Notes under the pieces: model-generated | The model's database searches: none | What the model was told of the DNA's origin: nothing | The model's input: only the letters and a program-made list of their open reading frames with translations | NCBI RefSeq assembly: GCF_003311645.1 | Contig: NZ_QEST01000141.1 | Coordinates: 1-64,000, forward strand | DNA length: 64,000 bases | Direction of reading: 5' to 3' | Source of the DNA: Streptomyces sp. PT12 | Lineage (GTDB): Bacteria > Actinomycetota > Actinomycetes > Streptomycetales > Streptomycetaceae | Translations under genes and position numbers: made by a program | In this document: positions 8,211 through 16,406 of the stretch, in pieces | Position numbering within the stretch: the first letter of the stretch is position 1 | Layout: each line of letters begins with the position of its first letter

Positions 8211-11033
8211 TCACTCCTCGGAGCCCTCGGAGCCCTCGGAGCCCTCGGAGCCCCCGGCCGCCGCCGGGGTGAGCGTCAGGGTGTGCTCGGTGCTCTCCTC
8301 GACGGCGTCGCGGCCGTAGGCCCATGGCAGGTACTCGCCATCCGCCCAGAGGTCGGTCTGGTCGGTGTAGTTGTCGTGGTAGGCGTGCCCCGACGCGCCG
8401 GTGAGGTTGATCCACAGCGACTCGTCGAAGTTGTCGAGGCTGACGACCATGCGCATCGAGGGGACCCAGGTGATGTCGTAGCCGCCCGCGGCGTTCCAGC
8501 CGCTCGCGTCGACGGCGTCGGCGCCTCCCGAGAGGTTCCACGGGCCGCGGTTGAGGAGCCACTGGACGGGGCCCGGGCCCTCGGTGCCCAGCGTCTGGTT
8601 GTTGAGCATCAGGCGGTGCAGGCGGCCCCAGCTCCAGGTGTCGATGTCCTTGCCGAGCTCGGCCGTCAGCTCGTAACGGGCGTCGCGCATGGCGCGGGCG
8701 AGGAGGTCGTCGCGGTTGTCGACGGCGGGCTGGGTGGTGGTGCCCTGCGCCTGCCACCAGACGTTCTCCGGGTCATCGAGGATGCCGCGGACCACCTCGA
8801 ACCACCGGTCGCCGCCGTCCGGCTGGGCGGTGTCGGGGGAACGCTCGCCGCACTCGGTGATCAGCCGCTCGCCGCCGTCGAGGTTCTCCAGGGGCTGGGA
8901 CTCGTCGGCGGGCGGGACGCGCAGGCACTGGCCCTCGACGCGCAGCTCCTTGGGGAGCTTGTTGCCGAACGCCAGCTGGAGCACGTTGCGCCAGACGGCG
9001 TTGTAGTAGGCGGCGGCGGCCGAGTCGGCGTCCTGGGTGAAGTCCCAGCCCTCGAGCAGCCGCTGGGCCTCCCTGACGTACTCGTCGCCGATCTCGACAT
9101 CGAGCAGGTAGGGGACCAGCGTCTCGGCCATCTCGTTGCTGTTGTCCAGCTGGATCGACTGCATGTCGCCCATCGAGATCTTGCCGCCGTCCTCGATGGT
9201 CGCGAGGAGCAGCTCCTCGATGCGCTGGCTGCGCGTTCCGTAGCTCCAGTCCTCCGTGAGCGCGTAGCCGTACGCGTCGGGGTCGACGACGGCCTGGTTG
9301 GCGGTGACGATGTAGCCGCGCTCGGGGTTGAACTCGCGGGGCAGCTCGTCCTGCGGGATGAAGCCGACCCAGTCATAGGCCGAGTCCCAGCCGGGGGAGG
9401 GGTAGCGCCCGTCGCCTTCGCCCCTGATGGGGATCAGGCCGGGGGCCTGGTAGCCGATGTTGCCCTCGGTGTCGGCGTAGACGAGGTTCTGGGAGGGGAC
9501 GGCGAAGTCCTGGGCGGCCGCGCGGAACTCGTCCCAGCCGGTCGCGGCGTTGAGGGAGAAGACGGCGTTCATCGTGCCGGTCGGCTCGAGCGCGGTCCAC
9601 GTCAGGGACACGGCGTAGCCCTCGCCGCGGTCGGGCGCCGACGAGTCGACGGGCGCGCTGTCACCCACATCGGCGAATTCCTCGCCGCGGTCGGAGATGA
9701 TCGGGCCGTTCTCGGTCTCACGCACGGTGATCTCGCGCGGCTCGCCGCCCGCGACCTCGATCACCTCGGTGCGCGTTTCATAGGGGATCTGCTCACCGTC
9801 GCGCAGATAGTTGCCGTCCTCGAGCTTTTCAAGTCGCAGATCGCTCACATCCGCGTCGAGGTTGGTCAGGCCCCAGGAGATGTCCTGGTTGTGGCCGATG
9901 ATCACGCCCGGCATGCCGGAGAAGGAGAAGCCCGAGACGTCGAACGGGCACTCGGCGCTGACCTCGGAGCAGTGCAGCCCCATCTGGTACCAGATGCCGG
10001 GCAACGAGGGCGACAGGTGCGGGTCGTTGGCCAGCAGGGGGGAGCCGGTGGTGGTGTAATCCCCGGACACCACCCAGGAGTTGGAGCCGATGCCGCTGCC
10101 GTTGGTGCCCAGCAGCGCGGGGATCTCGTCCAGGGTCTTTGAGATGGACGCCAGCTGCGTCGCGGCGCCGCCGAGCGCGTCGTCGGGGTCCTCGTAGCCG
10201 ATCCCGCTCGCCGCGCCCTCGGGGTCCTCGCCGATCCCGTCCCCGATTCCGTCGCCGAAGCCGTCGCCGAAGCCGTCGCCGGGGAGCCCCGAGCCGGGGG
10301 GCGTTCCCGTGTCGTCCGCGTCGTTCTCGGTCACGATCGGTCGGTTCCGGTCGTAGGGGTACTCGGGGTAGAGCTGCTCGATCTCCTCGGGGCTGAGCCG
10401 TTCGGCCAGCAGGGAGCGGTCGATCTCCTCCTGCATGTTCCCGCGGAGGTCCCAGGCCATCGCCTTGAGCCAGGCCACCGAGTCGACCGGGTCCCAGGGC
10501 TCGGGCGCGTAGTCGTTGACGAAGCCGAGCGCCGCGTACTCGACGGAGAGCTCGGCGCCGTCGCGCTCGCCGAGGTAGGCGTTGACGCCTTCCGCGTACG
10601 CCTGGAGGTACGCCTTGGTCTCGTCGGTCAGGAGCGTGTCGTACTCCTCCTGCGCGACCTCGCGCCACCCCAGGGTGCGCAGGAAGGCGTCGGTCTCGAC
10701 CTGCCCGTCGCCGAACATCTCCGAGAGCCGCCCCGAGGTCATGTGCCGCCGGACGTCCATCTCCCAGAAACGGTCCTGCGCGTGCACATACCCCTGCGCG
10801 CGGAAGAGGTCGTCGGCGCTGTCGGCGTACAGCTGCGGGATGCCGTTGCCGTCCCGGGTGACGGTCACGGGGGCGGACAGGCCCTCGATCGCGATCTCCC
10901 CCGAGACCTGCGGGAAGGACGCCCGCACGGTACTGACGCTCCAGTAAGCGCCGTAGCCGATTCCGGCCAGGAGCAGCACAACGAGAGCGATCACGGTCAG
11001 ACGACCGCGTCGCCTGGGCTTCTTGGCGGGCAT
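8211..11033 (-). CDS. penicillin acylase family Ntn-hydrolase, membrane anchored
   Basis: A 940-residue Ntn hydrolase of the penicillin G acylase/acylhomoserine-lactone acylase superfamily. The basic N terminus and a hydrophobic segment at residues about 12-32 form an uncleaved anchor or signal. The alpha chain contains RDGNGIPQLYADSADDLFRAQGYVHAQDRFWEM. The beta chain should begin at Ser317 (GIG|SNSWVVSG), the self-processing nucleophile, followed by PLLANDPHLSPSLPGIWYQMGL and the NQAVVDPD segment. A Gly/Asp repeat (GDGFGDGFGDGIGDGIG, residues about 252-268) sits before the cleavage site, where the removable linker lies. The C terminus is a Gly-Ser-Glu repeat. The natural amide substrate (lactam, N-acyl homoserine lactone, lipopeptide) cannot be inferred. 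Confidence 0.9.
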   Translation of the reverse strand: MPAKKPRRRGRLTVIALVVLLLAGIGYGAYWSVSTVRASFPQVSGEIAIEGLSAPVTVTRDGNGIPQLYADSADDLFRAQGYVHAQDRFWEMDVRRHMTSGRLSEMFGDGQVETDAFLRTLGWREVAQEEYDTLLTDETKAYLQAYAEGVNAYLGERDGAELSVEYAALGFVNDYAPEPWDPVDSVAWLKAMAWDLRGNMQEEIDRSLLAERLSPEEIEQLYPEYPYDRNRPIVTENDADDTGTPPGSGLPGDGFGDGFGDGIGDGIGEDPEGAASGIGYEDPDDALGGAATQLASISKTLDEIPALLGTNGSGIGSNSWVVSGDYTTTGSPLLANDPHLSPSLPGIWYQMGLHCSEVSAECPFDVSGFSFSGMPGVIIGHNQDISWGLTNLDADVSDLRLEKLEDGNYLRDGEQIPYETRTEVIEVAGGEPREITVRETENGPIISDRGEEFADVGDSAPVDSSAPDRGEGYAVSLTWTALEPTGTMNAVFSLNAATGWDEFRAAAQDFAVPSQNLVYADTEGNIGYQAPGLIPIRGEGDGRYPSPGWDSAYDWVGFIPQDELPREFNPERGYIVTANQAVVDPDAYGYALTEDWSYGTRSQRIEELLLATIEDGGKISMGDMQSIQLDNSNEMAETLVPYLLDVEIGDEYVREAQRLLEGWDFTQDADSAAAAYYNAVWRNVLQLAFGNKLPKELRVEGQCLRVPPADESQPLENLDGGERLITECGERSPDTAQPDGGDRWFEVVRGILDDPENVWWQAQGTTTQPAVDNRDDLLARAMRDARYELTAELGKDIDTWSWGRLHRLMLNNQTLGTEGPGPVQWLLNRGPWNLSGGADAVDASGWNAAGGYDITWVPSMRMVVSLDNFDESLWINLTGASGHAYHDNYTDQTDLWADGEYLPWAYGRDAVEESTEHTLTLTPAAAGGSEGSEGSEGSEE

Positions 11034-11252
11034 CTCTGTCCTTCAGAGGGCAGCTGAGCGGTAGGAGGCAACCATAGACATACGGCCACTGAGGTGAGCC
11101 TACGGGGAGTCACACGCGCGGGCCCCTGCGTTCATATGATGGTAAATTCGGTGCAAACGGCGTGAATTGCCGTACCTGTACGCTGCGTCCGGCCCCTCGG
11201 CCACCTCGCGTTCATCCGGGTTCACCGGCCGTACCGGCGAGAGGATCCGCCC

Positions 11253-12776
11253 CTGACTGTCGACCGCCTCAACGAACTCCTGTTCGCCGGCGCCCTGATC
11301 CTGCTCCTCGCGGTCGCGGCGGTGCGGCTGACCTCTCGCACCGGGCTGCCCTCGCTGCTCCTCTACCTCGCCATCGGCATCGCGCTCGGCGAGGGCGGGT
11401 TCGGCGTCGACGTCGGCGACTTCAGCGACGCGGAGCTGACCCAGGTCATCGGATACGCGGCGCTCGTGGTCATCCTCGCCGAGGGCGGCCTCTCCACCCG
11501 CTGGCGCGACATCAGGCCCGCCATCCCGGCCGCTGCCGTGCTCGCCACGCTCGGCGTCGGCGTCAGCGTCGGGGTCACCGCGGCCGCGGCGCACTTCCTG
11601 GTCGGGCTCGCGTGGACGCCCGCGCTGCTCATGGGCGCGGTCGTCTCGTCGACCGACGCCGCCGCCGTCTTCTCGGTGCTGCGCCGCGTGCCGCTGCCGA
11701 GGCGGCTGACGGGCACGCTCGAGGCCGAGTCCGGCTTCAACGACGCCCCGGTGATCATCCTCGTCGTCGCCTTCTCCGACCCGCACCACACCACCACGTG
11801 GTACGTCCTGCTCGGCGTGATGGCCCTTGAGCTGGCCATCGGCCTGGCGGTCGGCCTCCTCGTCGGCCGCGTCGGCACGCTGGCGCTGCGGCACGTCGCG
11901 CTGCCCGCGTCGGGGCTCTACCCCATCGCCGTGCTCGGCTTCTGCGTCCTGGCGTACGCGGGGGGCGCGCTGGCGCACGGCAGCGGCTTCCTCGCCGTCT
12001 ATGTGGCGGCGCTCACGCTGGGGAACGCCGGGCTGCCGCACGGCCCGGCCACGCGCGGCTTCGCGGACGCGGTGGCGTGGGTGGCGCAGATCGGCCTCTT
12101 CGTGCTGCTTGGGCTGCTGGTCAACACGGGCGCGCTGTGGCCAGCGCTGGTCCCCGCGCTGGCCGTCGGCGGCGTTCTCACGCTGCTGGCACGACCGTTG
12201 TCCGTGACGCTGTGCCTGCTGCCGTTCCGCAGGGGCTGGCGCGAACAGGCGCTGCTGTCCTGGGCCGGGCTGCGCGGCGCCGTGCCGATCGTGCTCGCGA
12301 TCATCCCGGTGGTCGGCGGGGTCGAGGACAGCGAGCGCATCTTCAGCATCGTCTTCGTGCTGGTCGTCGTCTACACCCTGGTGCAGGGGCCCACGCTGCC
12401 GTGGCTGGCCAGGCGGCTGCGGATCACCGACGACGAGCAGACGGTGGACGTGGACATCGAGTCGGCGCCGCTGGACCGGCTGCGGGGCCATCTGCTCTCG
12501 GTGGCGATCCCTTCGGCCTCGCGGATGCACGGCGTGGAGGTCCGCGAGCTGCGGCTGCCGTCGCAGGCGGCGGTGACGCTCGTGGTCAGGGGCGGCACGA
12601 GCTTCGTCCCCGAGCCCTCCACCGTGCTGCGGCGCGGCGACGAGCTGCTGGTGGTGGCGACGGACGAGGTGCGGGACGCGACCGAACGGCGGCTGCTGGC
12701 CGTCGGGCGCGGCGGCAAGCTGGCGGGCTGGCTCGGGCAGCGCGGCAGCACGGGGCTGCGGCGACCGCCGGAGTGA
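11253..12776 (+). CDS. CPA1-type cation/proton antiporter with TrkA-C domain (NhaP2/CvrA-like)
   Basis: About 507 residues: roughly 12-13 membrane helices followed by a cytoplasmic RCK/TrkA-C domain (RGHLLSVAIPSASRMHGVEVRELRLP ... VLRRGDELLVVATDE). The transport core has AEGGLSTRW and VVSSTDAAAVFSVLR, the family's ion-binding Asp region, and AESGFNDAPVIIL. The first clear in-frame start is a GTG at 11322, but that would remove helix 1. A CTG at 11253 restores LTVDRLNELLFAGALILLLAVAAV and has GAGAGGA 8 nt upstream, so I take CTG. Probable role: K+ or Na+ efflux in exchange for protons, gated by ligand at the TrkA-C domain. Confidence 0.87.
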   Translation: MTVDRLNELLFAGALILLLAVAAVRLTSRTGLPSLLLYLAIGIALGEGGFGVDVGDFSDAELTQVIGYAALVVILAEGGLSTRWRDIRPAIPAAAVLATLGVGVSVGVTAAAAHFLVGLAWTPALLMGAVVSSTDAAAVFSVLRRVPLPRRLTGTLEAESGFNDAPVIILVVAFSDPHHTTTWYVLLGVMALELAIGLAVGLLVGRVGTLALRHVALPASGLYPIAVLGFCVLAYAGGALAHGSGFLAVYVAALTLGNAGLPHGPATRGFADAVAWVAQIGLFVLLGLLVNTGALWPALVPALAVGGVLTLLARPLSVTLCLLPFRRGWREQALLSWAGLRGAVPIVLAIIPVVGGVEDSERIFSIVFVLVVVYTLVQGPTLPWLARRLRITDDEQTVDVDIESAPLDRLRGHLLSVAIPSASRMHGVEVRELRLPSQAAVTLVVRGGTSFVPEPSTVLRRGDELLVVATDEVRDATERRLLAVGRGGKLAGWLGQRGSTGLRRPPE

Positions 12777-12921
12777 GGGGGCGGTCGGAGTGAGGGCGGT
12801 CGGAGTGGGGTCGGTGGGGGCGAGGGGCGGTGAAGGCGAGGGGCAGTGGACTTGGAGGGCCGGAATGCTGCACGATGGACCGTCGTTAGCACTCCATGAC
12901 CATGAGTGCCAGGAGGGTGAC

Positions 12922-13311
12922 GTGCCGACGTATCAGTATCAGTGCACCGAGTGCCACGAGGGCCTTGAAGTGGTGCAGAAGTTCACCGATGACGCCCTGA
13001 CGGTGTGCCCGGCGTGCCAGGGGCGGCTGAAGAAGGTGTTCTCGGCCGTCGGCATCGTATTCAAGGGCTCCGGCTTCTACCGGAACGACAGCCGTAGCTC
13101 GTCGTCCTCGAGCAGCCCCGCGTCCTCGGGCGGCAAGAAGAGCGGCGCGGAGTCGTCCTCTTCTTCCTCTTCTTCCTCTTCCTCCGGGTCCTCCTCGGGC
13201 TCGTCGTCGTCCTCGTCCTCTTCGTCTTCTTCGGGGGCGTCGGGGGCGTCGGGGGCGTCGAAGGGGGCCTCGTCGGGCTCGTCGTCCAGCGCCGCGGCCT
13301 CTGCCGCATGA
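12922..13311 (+). CDS. FmdB-family zinc ribbon protein with polyserine tail
   Basis: A 129-residue protein. Residues 1-46 are a complete FmdB/CxxC zinc ribbon (PTYQYQCTECHEGLEVVQ ... CPACQGRLKKVF) and the rest is almost pure serine with Gly/Ala. The GTG start is fixed by an ideal AGGAGGGTGA ribosome site 5 nt before it. The tail is encoded by TCC/TCG/TCT runs between about 13094 and 13300, which produce long acidic artefact frames on the other strand. The stop overlaps the next gene as ATGA, so it is coupled to mtnP. The family's molecular role is not known; the ribbon suggests a regulatory or nucleic-acid contact. Confidence 0.88.
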   Translation: MPTYQYQCTECHEGLEVVQKFTDDALTVCPACQGRLKKVFSAVGIVFKGSGFYRNDSRSSSSSSSPASSGGKKSGAESSSSSSSSSSSGSSSGSSSSSSSSSSSGASGASGASKGASSGSSSSAAASAA

Positions 13312-14156
13312 GCCAGGGCGCCCTCGACGGGCGAGGGGCCGAGATCGGGGTGATCGGCGGGTCGGGGTTCTACGCGTTCCTCGACGATGTGACCGAGGTC
13401 ACTGTGAACACGCCGTACGGCGAGCCGAGCGACGCGCTGTTCGTGGGCGAGATCGCCGGGCGCCGGGTGGCGTTCCTGCCGCGCCACGGCCGGACGCACC
13501 GGCTGCCGCCGCACCGCATCAACTACCGCGCGAACCTCTGGGCGCTGCGCTCGCTCGGCGTCCGGCAGGTCCTCGGCCCGTGCGCGGTCGGCGGGCTCAC
13601 CGCGGAGTACGGGCCCGGCACGCTGCTGGTGCCCGATCAGCTGGTGGACCGCACCAAGGGCAGACAGCAGAGCTACTACGACGGTGAGACGCGCCCCGAC
13701 GGGCAGCAGTCCAACGTCGTGCACGTCTCGTTCGCCGACCCGTACTGCCCGTCGGGGCGCGAGGTCGTGCTCGCGGCCGCGCGGGACCACGGCTGGGACG
13801 CGGTGGACGGCGGCGCGATGGTCGTGATCGAGGGGCCGCGCTTCTCGACGCGCGCCGAGTCGCGCTGGCACGCCGCCCAGGGGTGGTCCGTGGTCGGCAT
13901 GACCGGGCACCCTGAGGCGATCCTGGCCCGCGAGCTGGAGCTGTGCTACACGTCCGTGAGCCTGGTCACCGACCTGGACGCGGGGGCCGAGGTGGGCGAG
14001 GGCGTCTCGCACGCGGAGGTTCTCGAAGTCTTCGCGGAGAACATCGGGCGGCTGCGCGATGTTCTGTTCGACGTCGTGGGCAGGCTGCCCAAGGACCGTG
14101 ACTGTCTGTGCCCGACCGCGCTGCTCGGGCAGGCCCCGGGGATCGCGCTGCCGTAG
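13308..14156 (+). CDS. mtnP: S-methyl-5'-thioadenosine phosphorylase
   Basis: A 282-residue purine nucleoside phosphorylase of the MTAP family, which salvages methylthioadenosine from polyamine and SAM metabolism by phosphorolysis. Phosphate- and ribose-site motifs are intact: GVIGGSGFYAF, PRHGRTHRLPPHRINYRANLWALRSLGV, AVGGLTAEYGPGTLLVPDQ, EGPRFSTRAESRWHA and VVGMTGHPEAILARE. Base specificity (adenine against hypoxanthine) depends on residues I cannot judge without alignment. It is coupled to the upstream FmdB gene by an ATGA overlap. Confidence 0.88.
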   Translation: MSQGALDGRGAEIGVIGGSGFYAFLDDVTEVTVNTPYGEPSDALFVGEIAGRRVAFLPRHGRTHRLPPHRINYRANLWALRSLGVRQVLGPCAVGGLTAEYGPGTLLVPDQLVDRTKGRQQSYYDGETRPDGQQSNVVHVSFADPYCPSGREVVLAAARDHGWDAVDGGAMVVIEGPRFSTRAESRWHAAQGWSVVGMTGHPEAILARELELCYTSVSLVTDLDAGAEVGEGVSHAEVLEVFAENIGRLRDVLFDVVGRLPKDRDCLCPTALLGQAPGIALP

Positions 14157-14293
14157 CCCCTAACCTACCCGGTGGATCGTGTCCCCCCGGGGCGGGGCTG
14201 GCTTCTCACTCGATCGGGTGAGGCGGTTTTCCACAGGCCGTGGGTTGTCCACAGGGCCGGGCGGGATCGTGGGGAAGCGGGCACGGTGGTGCC

Positions 14294-14965
14294 ATGCAAC
14301 GCGTCACGACGTCAGGTCAGCGGCCCTCGGCCGGTCCCCCTTCCTCCCTGTCCGTTCCCATGGGCGGTCCCGTGTCCGTTCCCGAGAGTGGTCCCGCGGG
14401 TGTTCCCCTCGGTGTTCTCTCGGCCGTCGCGCCGTCCGTTCCCGTGCCCGAGTTCGCGCCGGTCAGGCCGCGGGGGGCGCGGTGGTGGCTGATGCGCGGG
14501 CCGCGCCGACGGCGACGGCGGGCGCTGGGCGCCGCGCTCGCGATCATGACGGCGGTGCTCGCGCTGCTGCTGCCCGGGACGGAGGGCTCGCCCGACGGCT
14601 CAGCGGCGGGTTCCGCCGCAGGTGAGCGGGCCGCCGCCCCTGGGCATGAGGCATCCGCCGCGTCTGGCGACCTCGTCATGGCGCCGGTGCGCATCGCCGA
14701 CGCGGAGGCGGTGCGGCTGCTGCGGCCGGGGGACCGCGTCGATGTGCTCGCGGCGCGGGCCGGGCCCGACGCGGGAGCGGCGGCGCGGGTGGTCGCGCGT
14801 CGGGCGCGGGTCACGTCGGTGCCGGGCGGCGGCGCGGCCAAGGGGGCTTCGACCCCTTCCGGCGGAGTGGGCGGCGCGCTCGTGGTGCTCTCCGTTCCCC
14901 CGGCCACGGCCGCCGAGCTGGCGGGTGCGGCGGCCGCCGCGGAGCTGGCGGTGACCCGATGGTGA
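14294..14965 (+). CDS. CpaB/RcpC-like (SAF) envelope protein
   Basis: A 223-residue protein. A long Pro/Ser/Val-rich N terminus is followed by an RRRRRR cluster and one membrane helix (ALGAALAIMTAVLALLLPG, about residues 78-96). The outside part contains a CpaB/RcpC-type segment: DLVMAPVRIADAEAVRLLRPGDRVDVLAAR ... ARVVARRARVTSVPG ... LVVLSVPPATAAELAGAA. CpaB family members act in Flp pilus assembly, but no pilus genes are here, so this is an orphan member. The start is the ATG at 14294; longer in-frame extensions lack a ribosome site. It ends 138 bp before mscL. Confidence 0.65.
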   Translation: MQRVTTSGQRPSAGPPSSLSVPMGGPVSVPESGPAGVPLGVLSAVAPSVPVPEFAPVRPRGARWWLMRGPRRRRRRALGAALAIMTAVLALLLPGTEGSPDGSAAGSAAGERAAAPGHEASAASGDLVMAPVRIADAEAVRLLRPGDRVDVLAARAGPDAGAAARVVARRARVTSVPGGGAAKGASTPSGGVGGALVVLSVPPATAAELAGAAAAAELAVTRW

Positions 14966-15103
14966 GCGTGAGCCGGGACCCTTCGGTCAGCGGGGGAAGA
15001 TCATCGCGGTGGTGGCCGGATTGGACAGCCCTGCGGCGCCTGTTGCAGCGTGGTCCGCTGCGGCTTCGCGGCAGGCGCGGAGCCAGGGACGAGAGGCGGA
15101 TCG

Positions 15104-15619
15104 GTGACCGAGCGCAAGGGCGTCGTGGCGGGGGCGAAGGAGACGCTGGCGGGCTTCCGCGTCTTTCTCCTCCGGGGGAACGTGGTGGAGCTGGCCGTGG
15201 CCGTCGTCGTCGGCGCCGCCTTCACCAACATCGTGAACTCCGTGGTGGAAGGCATCATCAACCCCCTGGTGGGCGCCTTCGGCACCCAGGATCTCGACGC
15301 CTACCAGTCGTGCCTGCGGGGCCCGTGCGAGGTGAACGACGCGGGCCAGATCATGAACGGCATTCCGATCCGCTGGGGTTCGGTCCTCAGCGCCTCGCTG
15401 ACCTTCCTGATCACCGCGGCGGTGGTCTACTTCCTGATGATCATGCCCCTCACCCGGTACATGGCGCGGCGGGCGGCCAAGGCTCCGGTGGAGCAGCCGC
15501 CGGAGACGGAGGTGCAGCTGCTCGCCGAGATCCGCGACGAGCTGGTCGCCCAGCGGCGGGCCAGGGAGGCGGCGCTGACCGTGGGCCCGCAGCGCTCGGC
15601 GGAGTCCGACCGGGAGTAG
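15104..15619 (+). CDS. mscL: large-conductance mechanosensitive channel MscL
   Basis: A 171-residue MscL, a homopentameric channel that opens under membrane tension during hypo-osmotic shock. The amphipathic N terminus and TM1 read FLLRGNVVELAVAVVVGAAFTNIVNSVVEGIINPLVG. A periplasmic loop with two cysteines (CLRGPC) follows, then TM2 (LTFLITAAVVYFLMIMPL) and the C-terminal helix with TEVQLLAEIRDEL. The GTG at 15104 is used because it starts the protein at TERKGVVAGAKETLAGF, with AGGCGGA upstream. Two cysteines in the periplasmic loop are a possible disulfide. Confidence 0.93.
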   Translation: MTERKGVVAGAKETLAGFRVFLLRGNVVELAVAVVVGAAFTNIVNSVVEGIINPLVGAFGTQDLDAYQSCLRGPCEVNDAGQIMNGIPIRWGSVLSASLTFLITAAVVYFLMIMPLTRYMARRAAKAPVEQPPETEVQLLAEIRDELVAQRRAREAALTVGPQRSAESDRE

Positions 15620-15640
15620 TCCGCCCGGGAGTAGTCCGCC
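15611..15640. repeat. two tandem 15-bp repeats across the mscL stop
   Basis: CGGGAGTAGTCCGCC occurs twice head to tail. The first copy contains the mscL TAG stop, so the repeat supplies a second TAG downstream. Confidence 0.85.
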
Positions 15641-15645
15641 CGGGA

Positions 15646-16317
15646 TCAGAGGTGGTGCGGGGGCCGCTCGCGCAGGAAGCGGGCCAGGTCCCCGGAGCCC
15701 GGGTCCTCGGGGCTCTCATCGCCCCAGCCCCGGTCGGTGTCATCGCTCGACGGCCGCTCCAGCGGGTCGTCGAAGTCCAGTCGGCTCGCCGGGTGGGCGG
15801 GCGATCGGCCGGGCTTGGCGTGGTCGTTCACACGGCCAGGATACGGCCGGGGCGGCAGCGTCTCGGCGGCCAGTGCCTCGTGCCACCAGCGGTCACGGCC
15901 CGGCTGCCAGGGCACGGGCTGGGCCAGCTGCCGCACCACGAACACCCGCTCCACATCGGGGCAGCCGGTCAGCGCGCGGTCGAGCGCGGCCTTGACGCCC
16001 AGCACCCGCCCGTCGACCAGGCAGGCGTCCGCGCCGACCACGACCCGGGCGCCCGAGCTCCGGATCCGCTGCCGGATCAGGCTGGGGTGCCGCCCGACGG
16101 GCAGCGAGACGCGCACGGCCGAGAGGCTGACACAGGCGAGCGTCACGGTCACGGACTCCAGGCACATCGGCAGCATGACCGCCACCGGGTCGCCGGGGGC
16201 CACGCCGAGGCGGGCCAGGGCGTGGGCCGCACGTTCGCCCTCGCGCACCAGTTGCGTGTGGTTGAGGACGTCGGTCGGCCCGGAGCCGCTCCCTCTGCCC
16301 TCGTGATCTCCGGACAT
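15646..16317 (-). CDS. stand-alone N-terminal fragment of an AMP-binding (acyl/acetyl-CoA synthetase) enzyme
   Basis: A 223-residue protein. Residues about 13-150 match the beginning of acetyl-CoA/acyl-CoA synthetases: TDVLNHTQLVREGERAAHALARLGVAPGDPVAVMLPMCLESVTVTLACVSLSAVRVSLP, then SSGARVVVGADACLVDGRVLGVKAALDRAL. It stops before the SGTTG phosphate loop and lacks the rest of the adenylation and C-terminal domains, so it cannot adenylate on its own. The C-terminal 60 residues are a polar tail (FDDPLERPSSDDTDRGWGDE). It has a good ATG and intact frame, so it is an orphan domain rather than an obvious recent truncation. The longer in-frame start at 16422 lacks support. Confidence 0.72.
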   Translation of the reverse strand: MSGDHEGRGSGSGPTDVLNHTQLVREGERAAHALARLGVAPGDPVAVMLPMCLESVTVTLACVSLSAVRVSLPVGRHPSLIRQRIRSSGARVVVGADACLVDGRVLGVKAALDRALTGCPDVERVFVVRQLAQPVPWQPGRDRWWHEALAAETLPPRPYPGRVNDHAKPGRSPAHPASRLDFDDPLERPSSDDTDRGWGDESPEDPGSGDLARFLRERPPHHL

Positions 16318-16406
16318 GACGCGCAGCATCCCGGTCGGCGATTGACGATCGATAAACGCCCGGTGGACGGGCCGGTGGCGTGGCGGGCCCGTGGTACGGA
16401 TGGGCC

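Noticed and set aside
8148-10142. 664-codon plus-strand frame inside the acylase gene
   Set aside because: Antisense shadow; no recognisable domain.
13077-14012. Minus-strand frame with a long poly-Glu/Asp tract
   Set aside because: Complement of the polyserine tail of the FmdB protein and of mtnP.
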